Positions 1-6,213 of a stretch of 7,004 nucleotides of DNA are shown one piece after another. The DNA is from Candidatus Hydrogenedentota bacterium. Its GTDB lineage: Bacteria > Hydrogenedentota > Hydrogenedentia > Hydrogenedentales > SLHB01. The position numbers were made by a program, and so were the translations under genes. Positions within the stretch are counted from its first letter, which is position 1. The number at the start of each line of letters is the position of its first letter. The stretch is from positions 1 through 7,004 of the forward strand of contig JAHDWY010000242.1 of the NCBI GenBank assembly GCA_023384315.1. Direction: 5' to 3'. The notes under the pieces are model-generated. The model made no database searches. It was not told where the DNA came from and saw nothing but the letters and a program-made list of their open reading frames with translations.

Positions 1-1213
1 ATCTCGGGGCAACATTGTAGCGCCGTGCGCCGTGTACATCGAGGGCGCGCCGGTATGCGGCGACCGTACGTTCGGCGAGTTTGGTCAGCGTGAATTCCCC
101 GGCGATCCGTTGCCGCGCGGAGACCCCCATTTGTTTTCGCAGGGCGGGATCGGCCATCAGTTTCTCAAGCGCTTCTGCGAGCGGCTCCACCGTCCCCTGC
201 GGGACGATGTAGCCGTCCTGGCCGTCGCGCACGATCTCCTTGGTGCCGCCGTGGTCGGAAGCTACCATGGGCACCTCGGTCGCCATCTGTTCCATTACGC
301 TGAAGGAGGACGCCTCGCAGTCGATGGACGGTTGTACGCCGACATCGAAAGCCTGCACGCAGTTGGCAATATCGGTGCGGAAACCGGCGAAGGTCGTAAT
401 GTCGGCGATTCCCAGTTCGCCGGCAAGGCGCTTGAGGTGACTCTCGAGCTCGCCTTGTCCGAGAATCAGGAGCCGGAGTGCCGGGTGCCGCGCTTTCAAT
501 CCCGTAACCGCGCGAAACAGGAATTGATGTCCCTTCGCTTCGGTCAGCCGTGCGGCCATGCCAAGCACCACCTGGTCCTCGTCGAATCCAAACGCGCCAC
601 GCATTCGCCGCCGCGTTTCCGGGTTCGGTTTGAACGCGTCTGGGTCGACGCCATTGTGAATTGCGCACATGCGCGTCGCGTCGAACACCGGCCGGGTCGC
701 CCGGAGATCGAATACGGCTTCGCACACGGCGATCTGGTAGTCCGTCCACGCCCGATTGAGCGTCCCGTTTGCCCAGCTTTCGCTGACCGCGTACGTATTG
801 TGGCGCGTTCGCACTATGGTCGTGGGGAACCCGTCGAGCCGGTTTGCCACCGCGCTGACCCAATGGTCCTGCGATCCGTTGGCATGAAGAATGTCGGGCT
901 TTGCTTCGGCTATGAACCGCCGTGCTCGTGCGATATCGCGCAGCCAGCAGCGTGGGCGCAGCCCGCCGCGGTAACTGAATTCGTTCAAGACGCCGCATCC
1001 CGCGTCGCGCGCGCCCTCGGCAAGTACGCTGTCCGGCTTGCAGCCGATGGTCACCTCGTGTCCCAACCGCACCAGTTCCCGGGAAAGATTGACGACGTAG
1101 CGCACCTGTCCCCCGCCTTTGAGATGGGGATCGGTCATAAGAACCTTGAGTGCGCCGTTCCCGGCGGGTGCAGTGTCAAAAGGGATGGTCACTACGTGCG
1201 TCTCGCCGCTCAT
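1..1213 (-). CDS. Family 4 (group 1) glycosyltransferase, 3' end cut by window edge
   Basis: Likely a cytosolic or membrane-associated retaining glycosyltransferase of the GT-B fold that moves a sugar from an NDP-sugar to a glycan or lipid acceptor. The frame is open from the ATG at 1213 to the window edge (404 codons, no stop seen), so it is close to a full-length GT4 protein. The N-terminal acceptor domain opens with VLMTDPHLKGGGQVRYVVNL (residues 24-43), the glycine-rich loop typical of the family, and LHANGSQDH (109-117) follows. The C-terminal donor domain has AARLTEAKGH (220-229), LLILGQGE (248-255) and the E-x7-E pair E300/E308, followed by ASDHGGTKEIV and DGYIVP. The ATG at 1213 is the first after an in-frame TGA near 1268, but no good ribosome site precedes it. 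It is separated by 186 bases and a hairpin from the upstream small gene, so it may be its own unit. The exact sugar and acceptor cannot be told. Confidence 0.92.
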   Translation of the reverse strand, partial: MSGETHVVTIPFDTAPAGNGALKVLMTDPHLKGGGQVRYVVNLSRELVRLGHEVTIGCKPDSVLAEGARDAGCGVLNEFSYRGGLRPRCWLRDIARARRFIAEAKPDILHANGSQDHWVSAVANRLDGFPTTIVRTRHNTYAVSESWANGTLNRAWTDYQIAVCEAVFDLRATRPVFDATRMCAIHNGVDPDAFKPNPETRRRMRGAFGFDEDQVVLGMAARLTEAKGHQFLFRAVTGLKARHPALRLLILGQGELESHLKRLAGELGIADITTFAGFRTDIANCVQAFDVGVQPSIDCEASSFSVMEQMATEVPMVASDHGGTKEIVRDGQDGYIVPQGTVEPLAEALEKLMADPALRKQMGVSARQRIAGEFTLTKLAERTVAAYRRALDVHGARRYNVAPR

Positions 1214-1281
1214 TGCCAACTGAGCGCAATTGGCCGATTGTTCCGATTGGCTGCTGCGCGTTTGCCCGTGTCAAAATCAGC

Positions 1282-1318
1282 ATCGAAATCGGCATCGGAA
1301 ACATGCTTCGATTTCGAT
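1282..1318 (-). repeat. Long hairpin made of hexamer-like units between two genes
   Basis: The ten bases ATCGAAATCG (1282-1291) are matched exactly by their reverse complement at 1309-1318. An inner stem GCAT (1292-1295) / ATGC (1303-1306) continues the pairing after a two-base bulge, leaving a 7-base loop, so 14 pairs form in total. The flanks carry more copies of the same GATTTC/GATGCC-like hexamer theme (about 1271-1330). The element lies in the 186-base gap between the small acidic gene and the GT4 gene and is more AT-rich than its surroundings. It could be an intergenic REP-like repeat or a transcription terminator; on the minus strand only a short T run (GATTTTG) follows, which makes a classic intrinsic terminator doubtful. 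An exact TTGACA (1269-1274, minus strand) follows the hairpin and could be a -35 box for the GT4 gene, but I see no good -10 box at 16-18 bases. Confidence 0.7.
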
Positions 1319-1399
1319 CCCGATTTGGATAACGGGACGCGGTGGTTCCTTCGCGAATCGACACGCCTGCGGGGGAATCGAGCGCTCAGGATCGCAACC

Positions 1400-1660
1400 T
1401 CATTCAGGGGGAGTTCGGGCGTTCTCATCCGACGACTCCGGCGGTTCGTTTGCCGCCGGTTCAACATGCTCCTCGTCGTCGTCGCCTTCTTCCGCATAGA
1501 CCTTCGTCTCGTCGGCGGCATTCGCCGTTTCGATAGACTGCAACAGGTTCACGATCCGCTCGTTGGCGCCGTCCAACCTGCCAAGCGCTTCGTCCAATTC
1601 CAAATCAATCGATTCCAAGCCGTCCGAGCGTTGGATTGGAATTCGTTCCTTCTTTGCCAT
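1400..1660 (-). CDS. Small acidic coiled-coil protein of unknown function
   Basis: An 86-residue protein that I do not recognise. Residues 1-11 are basic (MAKKERIPIQR). Residues 15-43 show a regular 3-4 spacing of hydrophobic residues (L15, I18, L22, A25, L29, A32, I36, L39, I43), which predicts a short coiled coil and so probably oligomer formation or binding to a partner. The remainder (about 50-86) is strongly acidic and rich in E, D, P and A, hence probably disordered. No signal peptide or membrane segment is visible. The ATG at 1660 is preferred: AGGAG lies upstream at 1674-1678, although its 13-base spacing is long. A TTG at 1726 would add 22 residues that do not look conserved in character. 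It follows the HDOD gene after 69 bases on the same strand, so co-transcription with the stress/signalling genes is plausible. Three-part composition and codon use support a real gene over chance. Confidence 0.65.
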   Translation of the reverse strand: MAKKERIPIQRSDGLESIDLELDEALGRLDGANERIVNLLQSIETANAADETKVYAEEGDDDEEHVEPAANEPPESSDENARTPPE

Positions 1661-1729
1661 GGTGGTGTACTGACTCCTGAAGACCCCGCGCACCGTGAAG
1701 TGGAGGGCCGAATGCTTGGTGTTCAACCG

Positions 1730-2602
1730 TCAGAACTGGGGCGTCGGATTGCCTTTCAGTTCCTCGATCATTACCGCCAATACCTTGCGGCGATCGGCAG
1801 CATCGATTGGAGCCGGCGAGGCGCTGAGTACGGTCCAGATCTCGCTGTCCGACGTTGCCGCGGAAGGACCACCCGCCTCATCCAGATCCTCGTGGACGGC
1901 AACGTTGGCAAGCCTTACGATGGCGGCGAGCTTGGGGTCCTTCGCGGTGCTCAGTGCCGTATCGCGCGCCGGATGGTGAAGATGGATCGCGTCGGCTAGG
2001 GTCTTCGGGAAGTTCCACCGCTCGGCGAGCGCGGCCGCCGCGTCGGCATGGGTGAACCCATACTGGGAGACTTCGGCTTCGCAGAGCGTCTCCGGGCGTT
2101 CCCGAGCCGATTCCAGCAGCTTCGCGTACGGCGTCGACATTTGCCGGAGCAAAACAAGCTTGCCCATATCGTGCAAGAGTCCGCAGATGAAGGCTTCACC
2201 GTGCATGCCCAGGCGCATGGTGGTCGCCAACTGTTTCGACAGACCACCGACGAGAAAGGAGTGGTTCCAAAACGAATCGGGTATCAGCTTGTTGTGCTTT
2301 CCGTCCTTCAACGTGTCGAATACAGACACTCCGAGGACGATGTTTCGCACTTCCCGGACGCCCAGGATCACCAGGGCGAGTTTGAGGGTGCCCACGTACT
2401 GTTTCATTCCGTAGTAGGGCGAATTGCTGATGCGAAGTATCTTCGCCGTCATCGCAGGGTCCCGCTCGATGATCTCAGTCACATCCGCCATATCGACCAA
2501 CGGATCGTCGGTCGCCCGGAGCACCTCGGCGACCACTTCCGGGATTGCCGGAAGATCGCCGACGCGCTCGATAATCTGATCAAGATTCCGAATCGGTTCC
2601 AT
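1730..2602 (-). CDS. HDOD domain protein (stand-alone signalling/regulatory protein)
   Basis: A 290-residue cytosolic protein made almost entirely of one HDOD domain, a relative of HD phosphohydrolases found in bacterial signalling, stress and motility control. Family hallmarks are in order: LPAIPEVV (17-24), RDPAMTAKILRISNSPYYG (47-65), the LGVREVRNIVLG segment (80-91), FWNHS (111-115), GLLHDMGKLVLL with the HD pair at 144-145, YGFTHADAAAALAERW (181-196) and HLHHP (207-211). There is no fused receiver, GGDEF, EAL or kinase domain. HDOD proteins often lack proven enzyme activity and work as protein-protein switches, so no reaction is assigned. The ATG at 2602 is preceded by GAAGGAA (2614-2620) about 11 bases away. 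The gene begins 27 bases after the universal stress protein stop, so the two are very likely one operon under the promoter near 3523-3551. Confidence 0.93.
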   Translation of the reverse strand: MEPIRNLDQIIERVGDLPAIPEVVAEVLRATDDPLVDMADVTEIIERDPAMTAKILRISNSPYYGMKQYVGTLKLALVILGVREVRNIVLGVSVFDTLKDGKHNKLIPDSFWNHSFLVGGLSKQLATTMRLGMHGEAFICGLLHDMGKLVLLRQMSTPYAKLLESARERPETLCEAEVSQYGFTHADAAAALAERWNFPKTLADAIHLHHPARDTALSTAKDPKLAAIVRLANVAVHEDLDEAGGPSAATSDSEIWTVLSASPAPIDAADRRKVLAVMIEELKGNPTPQF

Positions 2603-2629
2603 TTGCGTTCGCGTTCCTTCGTGTTGCCG

Positions 2630-3463
2630 TTACCGGGTGAGGAGGAGCGGGCACGGCGCGTGATTCATGGCGTACGCAGTTGTGCTTCCCACTACCAATG
2701 CCCGCACTTTGGTGTGCCCGTAGGCGCCCATCACAAGTAAATCCGCGTTGCATTCCCGGGCGTAGCCAACGATGACCTCGCTCGGGTCGCCCTCCCGCAG
2801 CACGTAACGGACCGTGAGCTCGTGAGGTTCAAGGTAATTGCGCGCTTCCGCCACCGCCCCTTCCGGCTTGGTTCCATTTCCCACGACGAGCACATCCAGC
2901 GGCGCCTTCCAGCTGCCACTCACGTCCGCGGCAACGCTCAGCGCGCGCCGTGCATGGGTGGAGCCGTCGTAGGCGATGACAAAACGATCGTTGCCGGGCG
3001 TCTCCCGGCCGGTTACCAGCACGGGCTTCGTGGTTCGGCGCACCACCGACTCTGTCGTTGAACCAAGAACGCCTTCCAGCCACTCGCTGTGTTCTCCACT
3101 GCGGCCCATCACGACCAGGTCGACCAGCTCGCTCTTTTCGAGAATCGTGCGCTCGACAAGCCCGGTAACATTCTGGACGGTAACGTCCACGCCGCATTCC
3201 TTGGCCAGCCGCTCGCATACCTGCAACGCGACCTTTCCACGTTCTTCGAGGATCATGCTGATGTTGCCCTCGTAGTTCGCGTAGGGCGCCGTGCCGAGAG
3301 AGGCCGATACGTCGCGCAGAATCGGACCTTCCAGGAGTTTCAGGTCAATTACATGCAAGCCGTGGATTTTAGCGCCGTACTGCTTGGCAACCGCGACTGC
3401 GTACCGCACGCCACATACCGCTTGCTCGCTGCCGTCGGTAGGTACAAGAATGTGCTTAATCAT
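2630..3463 (-). CDS. Universal stress protein with two tandem Usp domains
   Basis: A 277-residue cytosolic protein of two fused UspA-type domains, a nucleotide-binding fold linked to survival under stress, starvation or low oxygen. Domain 1 (about 1-152) starts IKHILVPTDGS with D10 and has GRSG (120-123) followed ten residues later by GST (134-136). Domain 2 (about 159-277) starts RFVIAYDGS with D166 and carries the full ATP-binding pattern G-x2-G-x9-G-S: G246, G249, G259, S260. The linking loop of domain 1 is one residue longer than the usual x9, so domain 2 is the better candidate for ATP binding. The ATG at 3463 follows a leader of about 50 bases. An AAGGAG lies 17 bases upstream and a weaker AAGAG lies closer, so the ribosome site is not ideal. 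It is the first gene of the unit that continues with the HDOD gene. Confidence 0.95.
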   Translation of the reverse strand: MIKHILVPTDGSEQAVCGVRYAVAVAKQYGAKIHGLHVIDLKLLEGPILRDVSASLGTAPYANYEGNISMILEERGKVALQVCERLAKECGVDVTVQNVTGLVERTILEKSELVDLVVMGRSGEHSEWLEGVLGSTTESVVRRTTKPVLVTGRETPGNDRFVIAYDGSTHARRALSVAADVSGSWKAPLDVLVVGNGTKPEGAVAEARNYLEPHELTVRYVLREGDPSEVIVGYARECNADLLVMGAYGHTKVRALVVGSTTAYAMNHAPCPLLLTR

Positions 3464-3522
3464 AAAACGGCGCTCTTGAGCTCCTTCCCGGGTCGTCGGT
3501 CTAACCGCACTTGCGAATGATT

Positions 3523-3551
3523 ATTATAACGAAGGCGCACGGGGTTGTCAC
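3523..3551 (-). promoter_or_regulatory. Sigma-70-type promoter for the stress protein-HDOD unit
   Basis: Read on the minus strand, GTGACA (3546-3551, five of six matches to the -35 consensus) is followed by a 17-base spacer and an exact TATAAT (3523-3528). The predicted transcript start is near 3516, giving a leader of about 52 bases before the ATG at 3463. The placement in the gap just ahead of the universal stress gene, with optimal spacing in otherwise GC-rich DNA, makes this the best promoter in the window. The leader contains two very short potential stems (CGGT/ACCG and GCTC/GAGC). Confidence 0.78.
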
Positions 3552-3580
3552 GCCGTCGTAGGCGTCCGATTACGACGCCG
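3551..3580. promoter_or_regulatory. Inverted repeat abutting the -35 box (possible operator or terminator)
   Basis: Arms 3551-3560 and 3571-3580 are reverse complements at nine of ten positions with a 10-base loop. A second, overlapping perfect stem is GGCGTC (3561-3566) / GACGCC (3574-3579) with a 7-base loop. The repeat lies in the gap after the stop of the phosphatase-superfamily gene (3613) and its last base is part of the -35 box of the next promoter. It could end transcription of the upstream gene, although no T run follows on the minus strand, or it could be a binding site for a regulator of the stress unit. Confidence 0.45.
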
Positions 3581-3612
3581 TAACGGACGAATGGAGCGAT
3601 TCCCGAACCGGA

Positions 3613-5190
3613 TCAATTCGGCACTGCGACCCGGTCCCATAGCGGCAGCGGCCGGCCGTCCATCTCCTCCCCGGGATCGATCCCTATCGCGTGAAGCACT
3701 GTAGGCGCGAGGTCGATGAGCCGGGCGTTTTCGAGCGGTGCGCCGGCGCGGATTCCGCGTCCCGCCGCGGTAAGGAAACCGACATTGCTGTGGGCGCCGG
3801 GCCTGCGTTCGGGGTTTTCTCCGCGGACCGTGCCCACGCGCGGGGATCGCAGCGCGCGAATGGGGTGCTTGTCCGACCAGACTACAGAAAGATCGGGCAG
3901 GCGATCCGCGTGCTCCCCTGGATAAAGCTCGCGAAGGTTCAGGACCGCTTCGACCGCGGGGGCGCCGGTATCGGGGTTTTCCAGCGCGAGCAACTCGCTT
4001 GATAGCTCCGCGCATACAGCATCGTACTCATCTTTTCGCACTTTACCGTTGGGCTCGCGCCCATCGAGGTTGATGCGGATGCTGCCGCAGTAGTCGTTGG
4101 GAAGGCAGAACGCCCGGCTATCGGCCCAGTGTTCCCGGGCGAAAATCAGGCGACGGGTCCACTTCTCCCAGAGGCGCGTTGGTGCGAGCTTCTTCAGGGT
4201 CATGATGACCGGAGTGGAGACAGTATCTTGAATCTGCCGGATGCGATAGTAACTCCAGGTCTTCGCTGATTCGGCAGTCGCTTCGTTTGCCGGAAGGCCG
4301 CCGGGCCCGGAGCCGTACCCGAGCCGATCGAGCACGTCGGGCAGGAGGTGATTTCCGTAGTAACTGGGGCGGACCCCCGAACCCGAGAACACCAGCACGA
4401 CGACGTCGTCATCGATGCCGTCGATCAGTCCGCCAATGCAGTCATCCTGCAGGGCGAACAAGTCTTCGAAGAAACTCCCGAACTCCTCCTTGAAGACCGG
4501 ACGGTAATCCGGATGAGCCGGATCGATGACGTGATACATGACGTGGTCCGCCCAATGGGTTTCCGAGAATACGCCCAGAACGAGATCCCACGGTTCGGTC
4601 TTCATGAGGTGTTTCAACACGCGGGTTTTCAGGCGCATGCCATTGAACAGGATGTCGCGAAGCTCGCGCACCTTGTCCAATTCCGTGGAACGGATGCTTC
4701 GGCGGTAATCGTCATTCGGCAGCGGATAGGGTCCGAATTGGCGATCCAACTGGCTCAGCAAATTGGGCGGGTGCGTCTGACGTCGCCACGCGGGACCTTC
4801 GACTCCCCACGCGGAGATCATGATCCCGTTCATTCCGGGGTGCGGTCGCGTCAATGGAACGTCCATGACGATGGATCGTTTTCCGGCTTTCGCCAGATGG
4901 TCCCACACCGCGGGGCGCATCACCTGATTGGGGCCGTACCGGTCGATGTGGTAGGTCCCGTTCACGAAATGCATATGAAAATTCGCAATGCCATGTTTCG
5001 ACGGCATGCAGCCCGTATACATGGAAGGCCAAATGGAACCGCTCGAGATGTTTGAAACACTCTCCAGCGGGCCGTAGGCGCCGCGTTCGCGAAGGGCGCT
5101 CAGGTTTGGCATGAACCTGTCCGCACAACCGCGGTCGATCGCTTCCGGGCTGGCTGTCTCGACAGACAACGCAAGCACGCGCACTGACAT
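3613..5190 (-). CDS. Alkaline phosphatase superfamily protein (type I phosphodiesterase/nucleotide pyrophosphatase-like) with altered metal-site residues
   Basis: A 525-residue protein with no signal peptide or membrane segment, so probably cytosolic. Superfamily landmarks, in order: MPNLSALRERGAYGPLES (27-44), SGSIWPSMYTGCMPSKHGI (50-68) around the nucleophile region, VFSETHWADH (207-216), VVVLVFSGSGVRPS (263-276), AFCLPNDYCGSIRINL followed by GREPNGKV, GAHSNVG with H467, then LIDLAPTVLHAIGI (491-504) and MDGRPL. Several positions differ from the textbook metal ligands: E11 stands where the first Asp is usual, H212 where Asp is usual in the D-x3-H motif, and SGSG (269-272) replaces the common SDHG. 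S50 or S52 could be the nucleophile. It may be a hydrolase or transferase of phosphate esters in a divergent subfamily, or a non-catalytic relative; the substrate is unknown. ATG at 5190 is chosen over TTG at 5217 because GGAG (5198-5201) sits 7 bases before it. It follows the GT2 gene by 69 bases. Confidence 0.88.
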   Translation of the reverse strand: MSVRVLALSVETASPEAIDRGCADRFMPNLSALRERGAYGPLESVSNISSGSIWPSMYTGCMPSKHGIANFHMHFVNGTYHIDRYGPNQVMRPAVWDHLAKAGKRSIVMDVPLTRPHPGMNGIMISAWGVEGPAWRRQTHPPNLLSQLDRQFGPYPLPNDDYRRSIRSTELDKVRELRDILFNGMRLKTRVLKHLMKTEPWDLVLGVFSETHWADHVMYHVIDPAHPDYRPVFKEEFGSFFEDLFALQDDCIGGLIDGIDDDVVVLVFSGSGVRPSYYGNHLLPDVLDRLGYGSGPGGLPANEATAESAKTWSYYRIRQIQDTVSTPVIMTLKKLAPTRLWEKWTRRLIFAREHWADSRAFCLPNDYCGSIRINLDGREPNGKVRKDEYDAVCAELSSELLALENPDTGAPAVEAVLNLRELYPGEHADRLPDLSVVWSDKHPIRALRSPRVGTVRGENPERRPGAHSNVGFLTAAGRGIRAGAPLENARLIDLAPTVLHAIGIDPGEEMDGRPLPLWDRVAVPN

Positions 5191-5197
5191 GGTCTCT

Positions 5198-5203
5198 CTC
5201 CCC
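5198..5203 (-). promoter_or_regulatory. Ribosome binding site fixing the start of the phosphatase-superfamily gene
   Basis: On the minus strand the purine-rich GGGGAG (5198-5203), followed by AGAGACC, places the GGAG core 7 bases from the ATG at 5190. The alternative TTG at 5217 has no such site, and the nine extra residues it would add precede the conserved MSVRVLALSVE start of the fold. Confidence 0.75.
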
Positions 5204-5223
5204 AGAGTCCGGCCCAATTGCCC

Positions 5224-5251
5224 ATTTTGGTCCGGCTGATGCGTCTGCCAA
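5224..5251 (-). promoter_or_regulatory. Possible weak promoter ahead of the phosphatase-superfamily gene
   Basis: TTGGCA (5246-5251, five of six to the -35 consensus), a 16-base spacer and CAAAAT (5224-5229, four of six to the -10 consensus) lie in the 69-base gap after the GT2 stop. A start near 5217 would leave a short leader that includes the ribosome site. The match is modest, so read-through from the GT2 gene is equally possible. Confidence 0.3.
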
Positions 5252-5259
5252 GTAACGGT

Positions 5260-6183
5260 CTACCTGACCCTTATCATACCACGGCCAAGGATTCGTGAAA
5301 GGACCATGAGCGCTGCGCGCCATGGCAGGACAATAAGGAAGCTGACCCACTGCGGCCACGAGGCGTGGCGGGCCATGAGCCGGAAGAGGTTTCTTGCCTT
5401 CGCGATTTCGTAGTCAAGTACCGGACCGCGCCCCGTCTTTCCGCCGAGGTGCTCCACCGTCGCGGCCGGAGCGTACCATATCGTGTACCCGTGCTGTCGT
5501 GCGCGCAGCGTGAAGTCCACATCTTCCCAACCATAGGGATAGAAGGCTTCATCGAATCCATCGCAAACCTCGATAACCTCCCGGCGCACCAGCATGGCGA
5601 ACGAAGCGCAGGCTTGGATTGCACGGGCCACGTCATGCTGGCCTCTGTCCACCTCTCCAGCGCCCACATCACGCACGGTCCCGGTGCAGAAATTGACGCG
5701 AAGTTCGCCGGCCGAATACAGGACTCGCTCCGATCGATTGCGGAAAGCCTTTGGTGCGACGATTCCAATCGAGGGGTCGCGATTTGCGGCCTCCATCATC
5801 GCGGAAATAGCACCGGGATCGACGAACGCATCATTGTCCAGAAACACCACGAAGCGGACGGACGAATCCTCCAGCAAAGATTGAATCCCGTCGTTTCGAA
5901 TGCCGGGCGCACCCCGCCGTTCGTGTGTCACTATGACATGCACATCCGGGTGCCGCTCGCGAACCGCGGCGACCGAATCGTCGACTGAATGGTCATCGGC
6001 CACAACGACCTTGAGGTGTGGGTGCGTGGAGGCAAAGACATGCTCAAGCGCGCGCAGAAGATAGTCCCGCTTATTGCGGTTGACGATCAACACGCCCACG
6101 CAATCGTCCATGGGTGAATATGGTGCGCTATCCGCGTTCTCGCCGTGTTCCGGCGACACGGCGGCCGTGAATTCTCGATTCAT
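5260..6183 (-). CDS. Family 2 glycosyltransferase
   Basis: A 307-residue GT-A fold inverting glycosyltransferase, resembling rhamnosyltransferase/WbbL-like proteins of polysaccharide synthesis. The sugar-nucleotide domain starts VGVLIVNRNKRDYLLRALE (29-47), then VVVADDHSVDDS (59-70), the GIRNDGI segment (94-100) and the DxD-type metal site FLDNDAFVDPG (114-124, D116/D118). The acceptor-side motif GFDEAFYPYGWEDVDFTLRA (209-228) holds the usual ED pair (E220/D221, the likely base region) and VEHLGG (243-248) follows. Residues 279-299 are hydrophobic and may touch or span the inner membrane. The ATG at 6183 lies 30 bases after the hisB stop and lacks a good ribosome site; the ATG at 6111 (residue 25) starts right before the conserved domain and is a reasonable alternative. 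The spacing suggests transcription with hisB, although the functions are unrelated. The donor and acceptor are not known. Confidence 0.93.
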   Translation of the reverse strand: MNREFTAAVSPEHGENADSAPYSPMDDCVGVLIVNRNKRDYLLRALEHVFASTHPHLKVVVADDHSVDDSVAAVRERHPDVHVIVTHERRGAPGIRNDGIQSLLEDSSVRFVVFLDNDAFVDPGAISAMMEAANRDPSIGIVAPKAFRNRSERVLYSAGELRVNFCTGTVRDVGAGEVDRGQHDVARAIQACASFAMLVRREVIEVCDGFDEAFYPYGWEDVDFTLRARQHGYTIWYAPAATVEHLGGKTGRGPVLDYEIAKARNLFRLMARHASWPQWVSFLIVLPWRAALMVLSRILGRGMIRVR

Positions 6184-6213
6184 GCGAAGTCACGCCCCGC
6201 GCCGTCGCCCACG

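Noticed and set aside
165..998. A 277-codon minus-strand frame inside the GT4 gene
   Set aside because: It is very arginine-rich with no motif and lies in another frame of the GT4 coding sequence.
1213..1399. A classic intrinsic terminator in the gap before the GT4 gene
   Set aside because: The stem is long but moderate in GC and lacks a proper T run on the minus strand, so it is listed as a repeat/hairpin only.
1210..1521. A 103-codon minus-strand frame covering the hairpin, ending in an S/D/F-rich repeat
   Set aside because: The apparent peptide repeat comes from the intergenic hexamers; the N-terminal part overlaps the small acidic gene in another frame and is arginine-rich noise.
1400..1726. 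A longer version of the small gene starting at TTG 1726
   Set aside because: The 22 extra residues lack any helpful ribosome site and the start would be a rare TTG; the ATG at 1660 has AGGAG upstream and begins with a typical MAKK.
32..1999. A 655-codon open frame on the plus strand
   Set aside because: It runs antisense across the GT4 gene, the intergenic hairpin, the small gene and part of the HDOD gene. The minus-strand frames carry clear family motifs, while this one has none; long antisense frames are common in GC-rich coding DNA.
2048..2740. A 230-codon plus-strand frame crossing the HDOD-Usp junction
   Set aside because: It spans two real minus-strand genes and their gap and shows no family features.
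4348..5055. A 235-codon plus-strand frame opposite the phosphatase-superfamily gene
   Set aside because: Antisense shadow of a gene with recognisable motifs; no domain or ribosome site of its own.
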